This document shows positions 21,908 to 33,440 of a stretch of 64,000 nt of DNA, piece after piece; position 1 is the first letter of the stretch, and the number at the start of each line of letters is the position of its first letter. The notes under the pieces were generated by a model. That model had not been told where the DNA came from and did not search any database. It saw only the letters and a list, made by a program, of their open reading frames with translations. The stretch covers positions 1,302,001 through 1,366,000 of the forward strand of contig WHUZ01000004.1 of assembly GCA_015179045.1 (NCBI GenBank), in the 5' to 3' direction. This DNA is from Kalaharituber pfeilii. Taxonomy: Eukaryota > Ascomycota > Pezizomycetes > Pezizales > Pezizaceae. The position numbers were made by a program, and so were the translations under genes.

Positions 21908-22936
21908 GTGAAATTTCAGGGAAATTCACTCGTCGCCACCCGTTGCCAACACATCAACCGGCGCCAAGACCCAAAATGCCAAAGGGAAAGGACCGACCCG
22001 CCCCCAGACACAAAGGACTGGTTCCAGAAGTTCCTAGAGGAGGATAGTCGCAGGTTCGAGAGCCGCTATGGCTCCCCCTCAACACCACCACCGAAGATGG
22101 GGTTCAGCCCCATCATCACCACCCAAACAACACTGGCGGACCTCACGCCTGAAGCCCTAGGCTTCAGCCCAGTCTACACCGTGCACTCGGAGGAGCCGTC
22201 TCCGGAGAGCACCCCCACCCCCACCCCCCACCCCCACCAGAAAGCGCAAAGGCAAAGCGGCGTCGCCACAAGACCTGTACGCCTTCAAGAAGAGACTCGA
22301 CGATAAGGAGGCGACAAAAATTGCCTCCGCACCATCGGTCGGGACTCCACCACCACCCGCTAACATTACCCCCACCAGCACCCAACCAACCCCCGCGTCC
22401 ACTCCCGCTCCCACGACCACACCGACTACCAATCCCCCTCCCGCCCCCAAAGCCAAATTCCCGCCCTATCCAAACAACCCCGGTGCCACCACCCGAAGTT
22501 CGGCATCGTAATACACGGGATAGCCCTGAGGAAGGACCTCGGGAAAGTCCAAAGATGGAGGGAGGCAAAAAGCAAAGACCTAGGAGGAATTCTGGGGATA
22601 CGATGGCTAAGAAAAAAGATGACGCTAGTCGAGGAGGGAAAAAAGAACGAGCTTGGTGGTTGTGTACCTGGAGAGACCAACCGAAATAGACAAGGTGAGG
22701 CTAGGAGGAAGATGGCTCAGGGCATGCCAGTACAAGTGGGACAGAGGACGGAGATAGGATAAGGACATCCCCTCATGTACCGACGGAAAGCTCTTATTGT
22801 TGTTGTCACTTCCCCTTCACCCAGGAGGTTCCGGGGATTTCCACTCTCATATCTAACTTTCCTTTCATTTCATATGTAACTAAATATCGCCATAGCCCTT
22901 AGGGCGGCATGCGATTACTGATATTAAAAAAAGAAA
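21908..22936 (+). pseudogene. LINE-B relic: ORF1 joined to 3' UTR, no ORF2
   Basis: The frame opening at 21908 gives a Pro/Thr/Ser-rich, gag-like N-terminal region (motif KDWFQKFLEEDSRRFESRYG). A proline-rich stretch at about 22330-22490 and, after frameshifts, a region reading IVIHGIALRKDLGKVQRW and later VVVYLERPTEIDKVRLGG (about 22505-22710) follow. Segments of this kind lie in the RNA-binding C-terminal part of ORF1 proteins of fungal Tad1-type LINEs. Directly after it comes the LINE-B 3' UTR (from about 22795), matching 32990-33110 and ending in GGGCGGCATGCGATTACTGA plus A-rich tail. Reverse transcriptase is absent, so it is an internally deleted, frame-damaged copy. Domain assignment is from recalled family patterns, not a search. 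Confidence 0.6.
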
Positions 22937-22940
22937 AAAT

Positions 22941-22993
22941 GCGAACAGCTGCAAGCGGGATTACGTGAAAAAAAAAAAAAAAAAAAAAAAAAA
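22941..22993 (+). mobile_element. 5'-shortened uSINE fused to LINE-B tail
   Basis: GCGAACAGCTGCAAGCGGGA, TTACGTGA and about 26 A follow directly on the A-rich end of the LINE-B relic. The usual GCCCTGCCATG start is missing. It may have inserted into the tail, or the two tails were copied together by template switching. Confidence 0.65.
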
Positions 22994-23479
22994 GAACCCT
23001 ACAATATCAGTTACTCTAGTTTCGGCCCAATTCCACAAAAAATGGTGTGAAAGGATTGCGGTAGTCTTTTGGCCATAGTTGTCACCTTTCTTAACTTACG
23101 TAAAGTCCAGTGTTTCTTTGTAGGTAATTTGATCTAGGAATGGGATTGATGATGCTTGCGCAAAATACTTGATCAATACCTCTGTAGCTCAATTTTGTAT
23201 CTCGTCTTTTTCCTACTTCATTAATTTTCACAAGGAGGATAGCCTCAGACGTAAAATCTATTCCCATAAATGCAGCTGAAGCTCAGCTGCTCGGGTCTTT
23301 AAATTTAGCTTCTAATCACTGACTACTCTTACCACAATATTCTATCACCACACCCTGTGGCAACGAAAAAAAGGTGCCAGACTTTTGATTTCGTTTTAGC
23401 AACTTCCACCAGCATGGCACGCTGGGTACGTTAGATAGACGGTGCGGTACCGAAAAGTACGGATAACCAACGTGTATCA

Positions 23480-23526
23480 TAGGGCGGCATGCGAGTAATC
23501 ATGATAATAAAAAAAAAAAAAAAAAA
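23480..23526 (+). mobile_element. very short LINE-B tail insertion
   Basis: ATAGGGCGGCATGCGAGTAA, TCATGATAATA and an A-run. Only about 30 bases of LINE-B sequence precede the tail. I could not define target duplications. Around it, 22995-24000, I see no gene. Confidence 0.55.
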
Positions 23527-24030
23527 CCGGACTATGAATTCTAGGAGTTAACGTTAGTATGACTCTTTTCTCTATTCTGGTTGCCCACCCTCACTGAAGA
23601 TAATTGCCACCATATGAGCCCATGAATTCAATAGATTAGGAACGATTGATGCCGATTTTGGGAACGGTACGAAAGAAGCTTTGCATAACACACCTTAGGC
23701 AATTTTTGAGTATAAGACCTCTGGCCAGGAATATTAATTTAGTTGGATCAGACTGGAGTTTGTTTTGAACTTGCTAGGATGATTCTGTTGCCAGTTGGCG
23801 CCCTCACTGAAAGAACCTATAGCTAGCCGCTTGATGAATCCCCACCCAATAAACTGATCAATTCGCATCCTCCACTTCAACCTTTCCTATTTGCCAGTCA
23901 ATCATACTATTTACAGGCGGTATTCTAGTCCACATTAACTGTTGTAAGCAGGATTGTCTACATAAGTGGATCACAGACAACTTCCCATTCTGACTGGCTT
24001 CCATGATGTGTTGTTTTCACCTTGCCATAT

Positions 24031-24232
24031 AGTCTTCGTGTTTGCGAAAGCCTTTCAAGTACAGGTGCCCTGCCATAGCGACTTAGTCTTCGTGTTTGCG
24101 AAAGCCTTTCAAGTACAGGTGCCCTGCCATAGCGACTTAGTCTTCGTGTTTGCGAAAGCCTTTCAAGTACAGGTGCCCAGCCATAGCGACTAGCGATAAG
24201 CGGGGTTACGTGATATTTTTTTAAAAAGAAAG
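24031..24232 (+). repeat. 54-bp tandem triplication running into a uSINE tail
   Basis: AGTCTTCGTGTTTGCGAAAG starts at 24031, 24085 and 24139, an exact 54-bp period. Each unit ends with a uSINE-like start (GCCCTGCCATAGCGACT). The last unit is followed by GATAAGCGGGGTTACGTGAT, the uSINE 3' end, and an A/T-rich tail. In one frame the repeat gives 18-residue units (FVFAKAFQVQVPCHSD), but without any other gene signal. Confidence 0.75.
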
Positions 24233-24645
24233 ATGCACTCGGGCTGACCGACCAGTCAGCAGTGTCTTTGCTACAGTGAGTATCTCCTGCAGCTAACTAT
24301 GAGCCCGCATATTGCAGTGGAGAACGTGGTTTGTCGTACCGTAGTTATGACATGGCAAATGAAGGTGGGCCGTACTTGAGCCCACCCCGGCCCGCGGCTA
24401 GACTGCCCACCGATCATTGAGGCGGCGTTCTGCACCGCTAGTCATCCCTGCGCACTATAAAAACTTGGCACTGCCCCTTAAAGCATATTCTTGACGGCCT
24501 CGACATGCTGCTTTACCGCAGTAGATGGCAGCGGAGGTGCAGAGGTAAAAATTTACAACAGTTCCACCCCAGAGGATACGGAGAATGAAGTAATTTGGAC
24601 GATCAAAAGACTCAGCGGAATAAGAGCTTTCAGATCTATGTTCCC

Positions 24646-24700
24646 ACTTCGACAGGGCAGGCGTTCGGAAGAACCCTGTTCTTCCGAACGCTGTCGAAGT
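24646..24700. repeat. hairpin upstream of gene E
   Basis: Perfect inner arms GCGTTCGGAAGAAC (24661-24674) and GTTCTTCCGAACGC (24678-24691), plus outer arms ACTTCGACA and TGTCGAAGT separated by a 6-base bulge. It lies 170 bp before the TATA box, roughly the position of the large palindromes of units A and B. Confidence 0.8.
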
Positions 24701-24869
24701 TCTTGTCGCGTGTAACCTAGTGGTTATTTAGGCAGCGTTTTTGCGTTTCGCGTGACATATACCACTAGTGGTTAGATTCTGGGCATCAGTGCATGCGAGG
24801 GCCTCGTACGGGACCAAGGATCAGCGGCAATGCCTCCAACACTTTCGAATTCGCACTCCCATTGTTTCC

Positions 24870-24876
24870 TATAAAA
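24870..24876 (+). promoter_or_regulatory. TATA box of gene E
   Basis: TATAAAACCACCA, 139 bp before the ATG; the surrounding leader resembles copies A, B and D. Confidence 0.7.
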
Positions 24877-25008
24877 CCACCACTTGATACTTCAGAATGC
24901 TCGAGTCCAGTTCCAATTTTCAGCGCAAAGGCATTCGGAGAAGCACTTACTTTGAATCTCCCATCAATTTTTTTCCACCTTCACTTGGCACCTTCATTCT
25001 CCAACTAA

Positions 25009-25701
25009 ATGAACACCAACACCGATGTAGACGTGTACATCAGTGTCGCTTCTATCGGCATGGTATTGTACATAAATAGAAGAGCTCAGGACATGAATGA
25101 ACACCAGCAGCGACTGAGCCCTGCACCAGCATCGGAAATGGGAAATGGAGTCCTCAATACGCCTCCAGCTGCGGGAGAGCTCGACTCAGCACAAATTGTC
25201 GTCAACCATACTGCTCGGGAATCGGAACTACTCTCCGGAGACCATGATAATAGAAGTAACAACACCCGCACCGACTTTCCCCCCCTCCTAACCGTACTTC
25301 GGCGAACACATGGTGATCATGTTGAACTGGCCCCCCAAATCTTCCATGAGATGCCAGCATTACAAACCCCTGCCGGTCACCATCGCACACCAGGTCACAT
25401 CCCTTCGACATATGGTGCTGCTTCGACGTCACCAAATCAAAGTGTGACCAGGAATATCGTGAGACAGCAGGACCCTGGGGCTGTTGAACTGGAAGGAATG
25501 GGGACTACACAAGCTTTTAGGAATGCTCCGCCACTGATCGAACTACCCGGTGAAACAGATTCGGAGGATACTGAACTTCAACTTCCGACACCAGGAAGCA
25601 TTCTCAGAGGCACCGCCAGAATTAGTACGCAGAAGTCCAAGAGAAAATCTTGGTATCGAAAGCTGCAAGATTTTATCCAGCGACGTGAATCCCGGAAATA
25701 A
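25009..25701 (+). CDS. array gene family, copy E (230 aa, intact)
   Basis: A complete frame from the conserved ATG (context CTAAATGAAC) to TAA. The N-terminus (VDVYISVASIGMVLYI) has lost three residues found in B and has a less hydrophobic core. Conserved blocks follow in order: EMGNGVLN, LSGDHDNRSN, LAPQIFHEMPA, GHIPSTYGAA, ELPGETDSEDTELQ and the basic tail KSWYRKLQDFIQRRESRK. Similarity to copy B runs along the whole length with scattered substitutions but a preserved frame, which argues for past selection on the protein. Predicted features are one short hydrophobic segment near the N-terminus, a long low-complexity polar middle and a Lys/Arg-rich C-terminal amphipathic helix. I do not recognise the family. 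Localisation to a membrane is a guess. Confidence 0.6.
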   Translation: MNTNTDVDVYISVASIGMVLYINRRAQDMNEHQQRLSPAPASEMGNGVLNTPPAAGELDSAQIVVNHTARESELLSGDHDNRSNNTRTDFPPLLTVLRRTHGDHVELAPQIFHEMPALQTPAGHHRTPGHIPSTYGAASTSPNQSVTRNIVRQQDPGAVELEGMGTTQAFRNAPPLIELPGETDSEDTELQLPTPGSILRGTARISTQKSKRKSWYRKLQDFIQRRESRK

Positions 25702-26890
25702 AAATAGAGTACCGAGCAAAATGGCACTCTACGATTTCGGATGTGACTCCTCGACAGAATTGGAGATGATTCTGCGCCGCTAGTCCAGTCCCCGTCGGCA
25801 GTGATTGATGGCAATTTCGAAGTCTATTTTACTTTAACTTCCGCTTTGTTTTTTGCTGTTGTCTTTCACAATTTTGTTATTCCGGTAGCTCCAGTAATTT
25901 TTCTTTCGTTTATGCAATATAATCATACCAGGTGGTTGGCCCTGCCAAGGCGTTGGTACCGGTTATTGTGAATTAGTCCATTGCGGCGCTATAGCAAATA
26001 CCCAGTTTGAACGATGGTCATGTTTTTGGGAAATCCCTGATTTGTTTCCTAGGTCCGCCTCTCTTTTATCTATATGCTATTGATATTTTCGCTACATATT
26101 AGTTGTTTTGTTTTTCCTTTTTCTTCTTGCTCGCTCCCTTTTTACCTACTTTTTTGCTGTTTATAGCTTGTTTATTACCAATGACAAAGTGACAGTCAGC
26201 CCAGCAGTAACATTTATGCTGTCGGGAAAACTAGAGTCTTTAGACATTAGCACTGGAAGTCATCTGACGAGATATATGTAGCATGTGTTGCTCACATTTC
26301 GTCCTAACCAGAGAGAATAAAAAAAAATTTTTGGCAGTATAAATAATCAACTCAAGCACGTACTTTGCTACCATAGGGAACAGCATTGAGCTCACTAATT
26401 GTCGTTGCTAGAAATTGATTATGAATAATCGGCTGCTGTTAGCAAGGAGTCATGGGAAACTTCGAAATTTGTTGCACTTTTCCAGACTCAATTCCCCTCT
26501 AGGGGCTTGGTATGAGACTAATTCCCCTTTGCTTCCTTTTTTAGTTTCAGAATTTATTTTTGACCTTGGCATTGATTTCGGAAATTCTTGGGGATTTTTT
26601 GGGCCCGACATCGATAGATTTAGTGGGGGATCAACTATCAATGCGCATATTTATGGCACGATTGGTATAGCGCAGTTTGAACGACGTTTTGGGAAAATTG
26701 GCATGTCGTTTTTCTACCACAGCTTTTATTGAATCTACATGGGTTGGTTGCTATTTTCTTTACAGGGCCATGTTACGCAGTTTTGTTTTTTCTTTCTCGG
26801 TCCTTCTCTTTCCCTCTTTCTTCTTTTCTTTTCATTTCTTTTCTTTTGTTTGTGTTTATCCACGCAGCTACTTGTATGAATATTGCGGTG

Positions 26891-27700
26891 TAGAATAAGC
26901 GAGTGCATCTAAAAGGGACCCCCTGCAGCCAAAATTAAGGACTCAAACTTGAAATTCAATTTCATTACCCAACAATATCTGATTAAAATTCAAAGAACGA
27001 AAATATGTACTATTTCGTCTGCTCTACAATCCTTCGCTTTCAAATTTGAAAAATATGAAGGCGTTGTTGAAAAATTTGAAATTGAAGATTTTATACTTTG
27101 TATGAGAGGCTCTTGGATTGTTACACGCCAAGATTGCTAACTTTGCTTAATCAATATTAGTGTAGTGAGAGGAATTACTATATACAGAAATGATCTACTC
27201 TGTACGAAAGGTAGTGCAACTAGACTACTAACTCTGATAAGTTTTATATACATACGCGTCCAGCACTAGTACCTAAACTCTGTTGTACCATATACAAAAG
27301 CTAGTCTCGTAAAACCAGTACACACCCATCTCTATGTTCCTCCATAGTCCGTAAACATTTATAAAAAAATGAGTAGCTATATCAGAAAGAGAATCTAGAG
27401 CTTGCGGGAATATCGCAGTTGAAAGAAGTTGTAGGTAGAATATAGTCACTGTCCGGAACTTAACTTGATCGAGCTATCAGAAGCTGAAAAGCTGTTTTAA
27501 TGTATAGAATAATAGTCAGGCTCACAGTCTAGCGAGTGGTGCAAAAGTCCAATCAGGTACGAGTGGCCCAAAGAATCAAGTTCGTAGCTGAGCAAGTGAT
27601 ACAAGGAGGTGAATCAATGCGACCAGTAGCAAATTTTGGTGTATTAGTCAGCAAGTCAGCAAATGTTACAACTGGTCCCTTATAGATGCACTCCACCATA
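26891..27700. mobile_element. TIR element, about 810 bp, degenerate ends
   Basis: The right end (27676-27700, GGTCCCTTATAGATGCACTC, CACCATA) and left end (GAGTGCATCTAAAAGGGACC from about 26901) form imperfect inverted repeats and match the 31-bp ends of the element at 48776-49539. It lies in unit E. No transposase frame is visible. Confidence 0.55.
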
Positions 27701-27704
27701 GGAA

Positions 27705-28086
27705 TTTTTTTTTTTTAAATCACATAACCCCGCTTGTAGCACGTGGCCATGGCAGGGTCCCTGGGCAAGCCCTCGAAGCCCGGAGACAGGCTTAACAAAC
27801 AAAGAAATTTCTATCTACTTCTAAAACCTGATTCCAGAAACCTCCGGACGGTCCTTCCGGTTTCTGCCTCAGGAAGGCTCCACTATATATCTCCCCCTCT
27901 CCCCCCTCCCCTCTTCTCCACTCCTTCGCATCCCGGCAAGCAAACTTCCCCGACGGCAAATTTACCCGACCCGGGTCGGTAAATCGCACGGTGCACTAAA
28001 ACCTGATCCCGGAGAAGAACCTTTCCAACTCATCCCACTCCTCCCCATTCTCTGCTGTCCTTTTCCAGTTCTTCTCCATATCCCCC
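27705..28086 (-). mobile_element. LINE-A 3' end with last ~28 codons of ORF2
   Basis: On the minus strand the element starts inside the ORF2 C-terminus (reading EKNWKRTAENGEEWDELERF, then FSGIRF and stop, close to the KAENGEEYDVLENFFAGVKF end of the fragment at 43750). It continues through a 3' UTR shared with 249-552 and ends in the LINE-A tail plus poly(A). Target duplications CCATAGGAA at 27696-27704 and 28087-28095 flank it. It landed at the very end of the TIR element. Confidence 0.8.
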
Positions 28087-28099
28087 CCATAGGAAGACG

Positions 28100-29960
28100 A
28101 AGCGGGAATACGCAGTGTTTGTATGTACGCATCGCGAAAAGGACGGAACAGCCAAGGACCACACATTTTGCCATCTCCGTATGCGATACATACAACGAGT
28201 GCTTTTCTCTAGCGACAAAACAATACATGCATGCAGCAATAAACGGGGGTGGCATAGTATAATCCAGGATGGGACCAAAAAACGTAATGCTGCGAATATC
28301 TACTACAAAACTCAAGTTTTGCAAATTCGCCGAGTAGGTAGTGCCGGCGCTGGGAGTCGTGGTACTTGGGCATTAAAATACCGATATATATGCTCAACTC
28401 ACATAGCAGTTACGAGTACCTTCATGTGTGTATATTGCAATTGGTAAATTAGAAGATTGTGAAAAAGGAAAAAACATAGGTCAACAGATTTGTATGCTTG
28501 TATACTGTTCGAATTTGATAATCGAGTATTTGACATTTTGCTTCACATACTTTTCGTTTCGTAATAAATTATGAGATCTCCAAATGGACAAGACTTGGCA
28601 GGCAGGCGATGTGCAAAGCAACAATACTATTCAGTCTCGAGCAAATAATATGACAGGGCCAAGGCATCCTTGCTACAGCCGAAGATAAGATCATTCTGAT
28701 AATCAATTACAATTAGCTTTAAATCTGTCAAAGCATCTTAATTGCTTTTGTAGCTATCAATGACGCACCAGATGCAATTGCTTTGGGAATCTTAAATCCT
28801 TGCCATTACTAGAAAGACAATTATGTTGTCGCAGATGATAGGCTTCTGGGATTCGCCCTGAGTTCCACATTGGTGCAGGGATTGCTGCTGATCCACACAA
28901 CAAACCCACCTCATTCGTTGAAATTGCTATGCACGAGTTTTCTAATACTGCTAGCCCCCGGCCCAAGTGACTAGGCTGCTGATTTTCCCGTCCAAACTCC
29001 TGGTCAAATATCCTATGGATCTCCTTCCTCACCAGCTGGCTGACACCGAACGCTGTCCCTGGGATCGCCCCCTCCCAGATCCCAAAATGCTGGTAACGAA
29101 TAAATTACATATGGTACACGGTCGGATGCCACAAAAAATTACTGCGAGTGACAAAGGACACTCCAGTGGGCTGAAATTGAAGCCAGAGCATCGGAGAATA
29201 CATTAAATCCTCGTCCGCAGATTTCCTAGGAAGCTGCCTGAGAGAAAGCAGTCAATGCTTAAGAATGGCTAGCGAGTTCTATTTTTAGCATATAAGTAGA
29301 TGACCTGTTCAGTATATATAAAGTCAGATGCGGAATATTCTCTGAGTTCCCATATGTCAATGATCGTACCCTGAGGTGCTATTGTACTCGATGTATACTC
29401 TGTGGCCTATTTGAGAAGATATAGAAAGTTTGGCTGCGCTCAGGCTAGTATGCAGCGAATGGTACTGTCATAATAAAGCATACACTTTTGTATTTGCATA
29501 TGCAAAGGGATACTCGGCTACTATGCAGTTGACAAACATTGTAGAAACCCTCTAAAGCTATTAAATAGAAACTTCAGGATAATAAAGTATTTCTGAACTG
29601 CAACTGCTGGTCGCACTGCCTGATGGATTTTGATGCGATACGTCTCTGAGTGGGTTTTTTTTTTCTTTTTTATAAAGCACTCCTATACTAGCCTCGTCCC
29701 TGTTCTCGTGCTCACGTTTGATTCTCACTCAAGATAATTCATTGCTTACTAAACGGTCTATAGTGCGTCACATGCCCAGTGATTAAAAGCCTGCCTGGGA
29801 ACCGTATTTCCCCTTGAGCGGCATTACTGCGGGGCACTAGAAAGGGATCGCCACGGCTTGCTTAGGGCCGCAATGAGAGATGATAACCACAGGGTTAGGG
29901 GTAGCCTTATCCATAGGTTAGGGACTGTTTGTTTTGATTTTTTGATTGATCTGAGTTCTC
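28100..29960 (+). other. unit E 3' flank and unique sequence, no gene seen
   Basis: Blocks near 28120 (TTTGTATGTACGCATCG), 28318 (TTGCAAATTCGCCGAGTAG) and 28680 (CGAAGATAAGATCATTCTGA) correspond to the downstream flanks of units A-D, in order. From about 29200 to 29960 I find nothing recognisable. Confidence 0.5.
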
Positions 29961-29966
29961 TACTAC

Positions 29967-30030
29967 AGAGATATTTTTCTTTTTTGTAATATCACGTAAC
30001 CCCGCTTGCAGCTCTTAGCCATGGCAGGGC
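29967..30030 (-). mobile_element. uSINE, reverse orientation
   Basis: T-rich tract, then ATATCACGTAACCCCGCTTG and CCATGGCAGGGC. CTACTAC occurs on both sides as a probable target duplication. It sits at the left boundary of the TIR element that starts at 30034. Confidence 0.7.
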
Positions 30031-30033
30031 TAC

Positions 30034-31620
30034 TACTGTGTTTCACCACATCTCGACGCACACCACAATTCGACGCACTTCCCACCAAAACTAGCCACGC
30101 AGAAGAGCGTGTACCTCAACCACTAGAGCACAATTTTGTAAGTGCTATTTAGAGACACTAAATAAATACTTGTTCTTCATGTTTAGCACCTCTGCCTGCT
30201 TAAAGAAAGCATTCTCAAGGAATTATGGCACCGCGAAAGTTGTAACAATGTCTTGGCATCTATTTGTATGGGATTCTCATACAATATTTCAGCGGACTGA
30301 GCATACTACTCTTTGTTAGCACTATCACACCAATGGCAATTGTCTTGTGATCAAAGGGCATCCTCTAGTTGTATATTGATTTACTAGATTTTATTCAATC
30401 CATTTTAATATATTGCATAGTTGGCATGCTGATATATATTTTCAGGTGCTCTTCCGATACTATTCATATGCAATATTTCTATGGGAATAAAAATATTTTG
30501 AACAGCTTAACAATTACTTCAAGAATTATGTTGATGCCATTCATGTATATCTCCAGAGCGATACTAGGTTATCCAGATGAAATGTTTAAATATTTTTATT
30601 GAATTAATTGCAGGTGCAGTGGGTAGATTGTAAGGACAGAGCCCAGAGGACGAAGCCTAAGCCTGAGAGAGAGTAAACCATGTACCAGAAGCTTCTGCCG
30701 TATCGCCGCTTCTGCCGCATCGCCGTGCATATGCAGCCTACCAGGCGCATATGTTGCCCTGACAACAACCCCGCATTCGAGTCCAAACGCGCAATGCAGG
30801 TGTCCTTTTTTTTTTTTTTTTTTTATATCACGTGACCCCGCTTGTAGCTGTTCGCCATGGCAGGGCAATGCAGGTGTCAATACAATATGTAGCATGTCGC
30901 CAGCTTCCAGGATGTTTGAATGCATCAATGAAACCGCTGCCATACACACCAAGTTGGAATTATTTGCAGCTTGGTGGGTGTGCTACCACTCTAATTGGTA
31001 TGGCGCAATGCATGCCAAGCAGTTCATATTGCAGAGCTCCAGAGCAATTCAAAATATATATGATATGTAACTCTCTATTGAGTTTAGTCTGGTTCTACTA
31101 CCCCACACGCGGTATTGAGTTACGTCAAGCTGCAACTACTGCTTATTGTGCTCTGCCATTCATCACAAGGTTACGAAAGCATGGCGCAGTGTTTTTGCAC
31201 TGTTTCTCTCACACTATATAGTATTTTCCCTCGGCACCGCTGTCACCTGACTTTCCGAATTGCGTTCCGTGCTGAGCAATTTGCAACTTTGAATCGGAAA
31301 CGAGTTTTTATTTATCCTATCTTGGGTCTAGAAAAGCGAAAAAGAGAAAACCAAAAAAAAAAACTTCATATCTGCAATTTTACCGCAAAAATATATGCCA
31401 AGACTTATGTGAAAATGTGCAGAGATATAATTCATTCATAACTAACTTTTCTTAAAAGTAGAGATGCAGGATCTGAAGAATGATGCTTGCTTTAAACCTC
31501 CTGAAAGGCGCATGGAAAAATAGGTTCTGTGCGTGGGGATATACAGATTCTCATTCGCTCAGTTTTGGTGGGAAAGTGCGTCGAATTGTGGTGTGCGTCG
31601 AGATGTGGTGAAACACAGTA
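30034..31620. mobile_element. TIR element, second copy, with nested insertions
   Basis: The same 55-bp terminal repeats (TACTGTGTTTCACCACATCT...) as 1214-2061 bound this copy. The interior matches up to about 30630 and again from about 31364. In between lie about 730 extra bases, which themselves contain the uSINE at 30805-30866. Whether the extra block is an insertion here or a deletion in the shorter copy cannot be told from two copies. Confidence 0.8.
30805..30866 (-). mobile_element. uSINE with exact 12-bp target duplication
   Basis: T20 run, ATATCACGTGACCCCGCTTG, TAGCTGTTCGCCATGGCAGGGC. AATGCAGGTGTC flanks it on both sides (30793-30804 and 30867-30878). Confidence 0.9.
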
Positions 31621-32114
31621 TAGAGATAAAACTGGCAAATTTTACTGCGAGCAACATTGAGCTACACTGAGCTACACTGCGCTGAGTGACTCGGATACTG
31701 AGCTAGGAGATTATCAAAGTGACCCCGTGCCCTAACCCTGCTCCAGTTCAGCCTATCCGGCAGACAATTTCTGCCGCTTAAGGGGATACCGACTCGTGGA
31801 CTGTGATGAAACTAAATAGAAAGGAAATAGTAACAAGGAAGAAAATCAAAAGAGGTGATTCTGGACAAAACATAAAAATTGTGGTCTTCTCCAATGTCAC
31901 CTTCTACCCAGCGTCGCTGCTCTACTAGAGGGTCTGGTTCATCTTCAATGTTTGCTGTGGGCCTCCTCATTTTTACCTCCAGGCCCCGCTTCCTCCTCCA
32001 AACCTTGCAGACCAGATGTGTGCAGACACCTCCTCTTCCATCCCGCACCATCTACACTCTGGTCCAGCTGCCTTCCTTTGCAGGGGGCCCAGCGGGAGCG
32101 GAGTACATATCAGA
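31621..32114 (+). other. no gene recognised
   Basis: Unique sequence between the TIR element and the LINE-B fragment. Short repeats of GAGCTACACT near 31660 are the only structure I see. Confidence 0.4.
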
Positions 32115-32610
32115 TTTTTTTTTTTTTTTTTTTTTTTTAAATATCATTACTCGCTTGCCGCCCTATGGGCTATGGCGAGGTATAGTTACATGAAAGGAAG
32201 GAGATAAGAATAATAAAGAGAAATCGTGACAGGAAATAGGTGAATTAAGAGCGAGAATTAGATGAAATGAAGAAGTGGCGGTCTAAATGGCAAATTAAAT
32301 GACAAGTTAATCTCTTTCTTCCAACCTGACCATTAGATCGAGTCGTGGGTCTCCCCCTCGTTCCGGCAGGTCCAGGAGGTCTTCCCTCCCCCAGGCCATA
32401 TCCTGTTTTTCCATAATCGGCACTCTCCCAGCAGGTGGCTGGTTGTCTCCTCCTGTTCCCCGCACCAGCGGCAGTCCGGGAGTTCCTCTAGGAACCTGTC
32501 TGTTGGTTCGAAGTTTGGTCTTGTCTTTTGGTCTTCTATATATTGGTCAATGTGGTCAATGACTTCTCTCACTGCTTCAAGCACATAGGTCATGTTGACT
32601 CCACCAAGTC
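32115..32610 (-). mobile_element. LINE-B 3' end with ORF2 C-terminus
   Basis: A T24 run and the LINE-B tail open the element in reverse orientation. On the minus strand a frame (32593 to 32333) encodes the end of ORF2, including a CRWCGEQEETTSHLLGEC knuckle (CxxC-x8-H-x4-C), typical of the region after RNase H in Tad1-type LINEs. The final frame shift near 32395 replaces the usual last residues. Upstream reverse transcriptase is missing, so it is 5'-truncated. No target duplication could be defined. Confidence 0.75.
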
Positions 32611-32632
32611 GTTCACTAATCTTATCTTATAT

Positions 32633-32812
32633 AGTACTGAGTTACATCCCTCTTGGCGTATACCGAACCCCTGTCGAAAAGACCTTGGCGACAACCACGA
32701 AAGCCATCTTCTTATATAGTACTGGGTTACATCCCTCTTGGCGTACACCGAACCCCTGTCGAAAAGACCTTGGCGACAACCACGAAAGCCATCTTCTATT
32801 ATAGTACTGAGT
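32633..32812 (+). repeat. 85-bp tandem repeat at the left border of the inverted arm
   Basis: ATAGTACTGAGTTACATCCC starts near 32631 and again at 32716 (one change). A third start near 32801 runs directly into the inverted arm (GTTACGAGAG). The same TATAGTACTGAGAT motif marks the inner border of the right arm at 43575. Confidence 0.75.
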
Positions 32813-32928
32813 TACGAGAGAATGCCCGCTCGCTACGCTCGCAATGGGGGCAGAGCATGTAGGGGGAGCTGAGGCAGAGCTTGCAACCGGCGTTAGGGGC
32901 TCTGCAGTGCTGTCACGAAGTAGCAAAC

Positions 32929-33125
32929 CCTTGACACAGGACTTTCCAGGGATCTCTACTTGTATCTGGTATTGTCATTGTTGTTATTCTCACTTCCCCT
33001 TCACATAGGAGTTTCTGGGGATTTCTACTTTTATATCTAACTTTCCTTTTATTTCATATGTAACTAAACATCGCCATATCCCGGAGGGCGGCATGCGATT
33101 AATGATATATAAAAAAAAAAAAAAT
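32929..33125 (+). mobile_element. LINE-B 3' UTR insertion in left arm
   Basis: Target duplications GAAGTAGCAAA (32918-32928 and 33126-33136) bound a 197-bp fragment ending GGCGGCATGCGATTAATGAT plus poly(A). The mirror copy is 46208-46404. Confidence 0.85.
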
Positions 33126-33440
33126 GAAGTAGCAAATGGCACCATCGTGACTGCGAGAATCTTTTCTGGTGAGTTTGAGCATACTCTTTCAGCCGCTTGC
33201 ACATATGCTCCCTGAGAGACCCCACTCGCTTCGCTCGGGGGTCTATACAACTGCTAGGGGGGGTGGCGCACCTAGGGAAGTGATGCGCCTAGAGAAGTGA
33301 CGCGCCTAGGAGGTGACGCGCCTAGGGTGATGCACCCCAGGGGTTGCCATCAAGAGGAGAAAAACTGACAGAGGTGTACACTTAACACCGAAGGATAGCA
33401 CTGTATTATCAAGACCCGCACCTTTAAAATTGGTCTCTAC

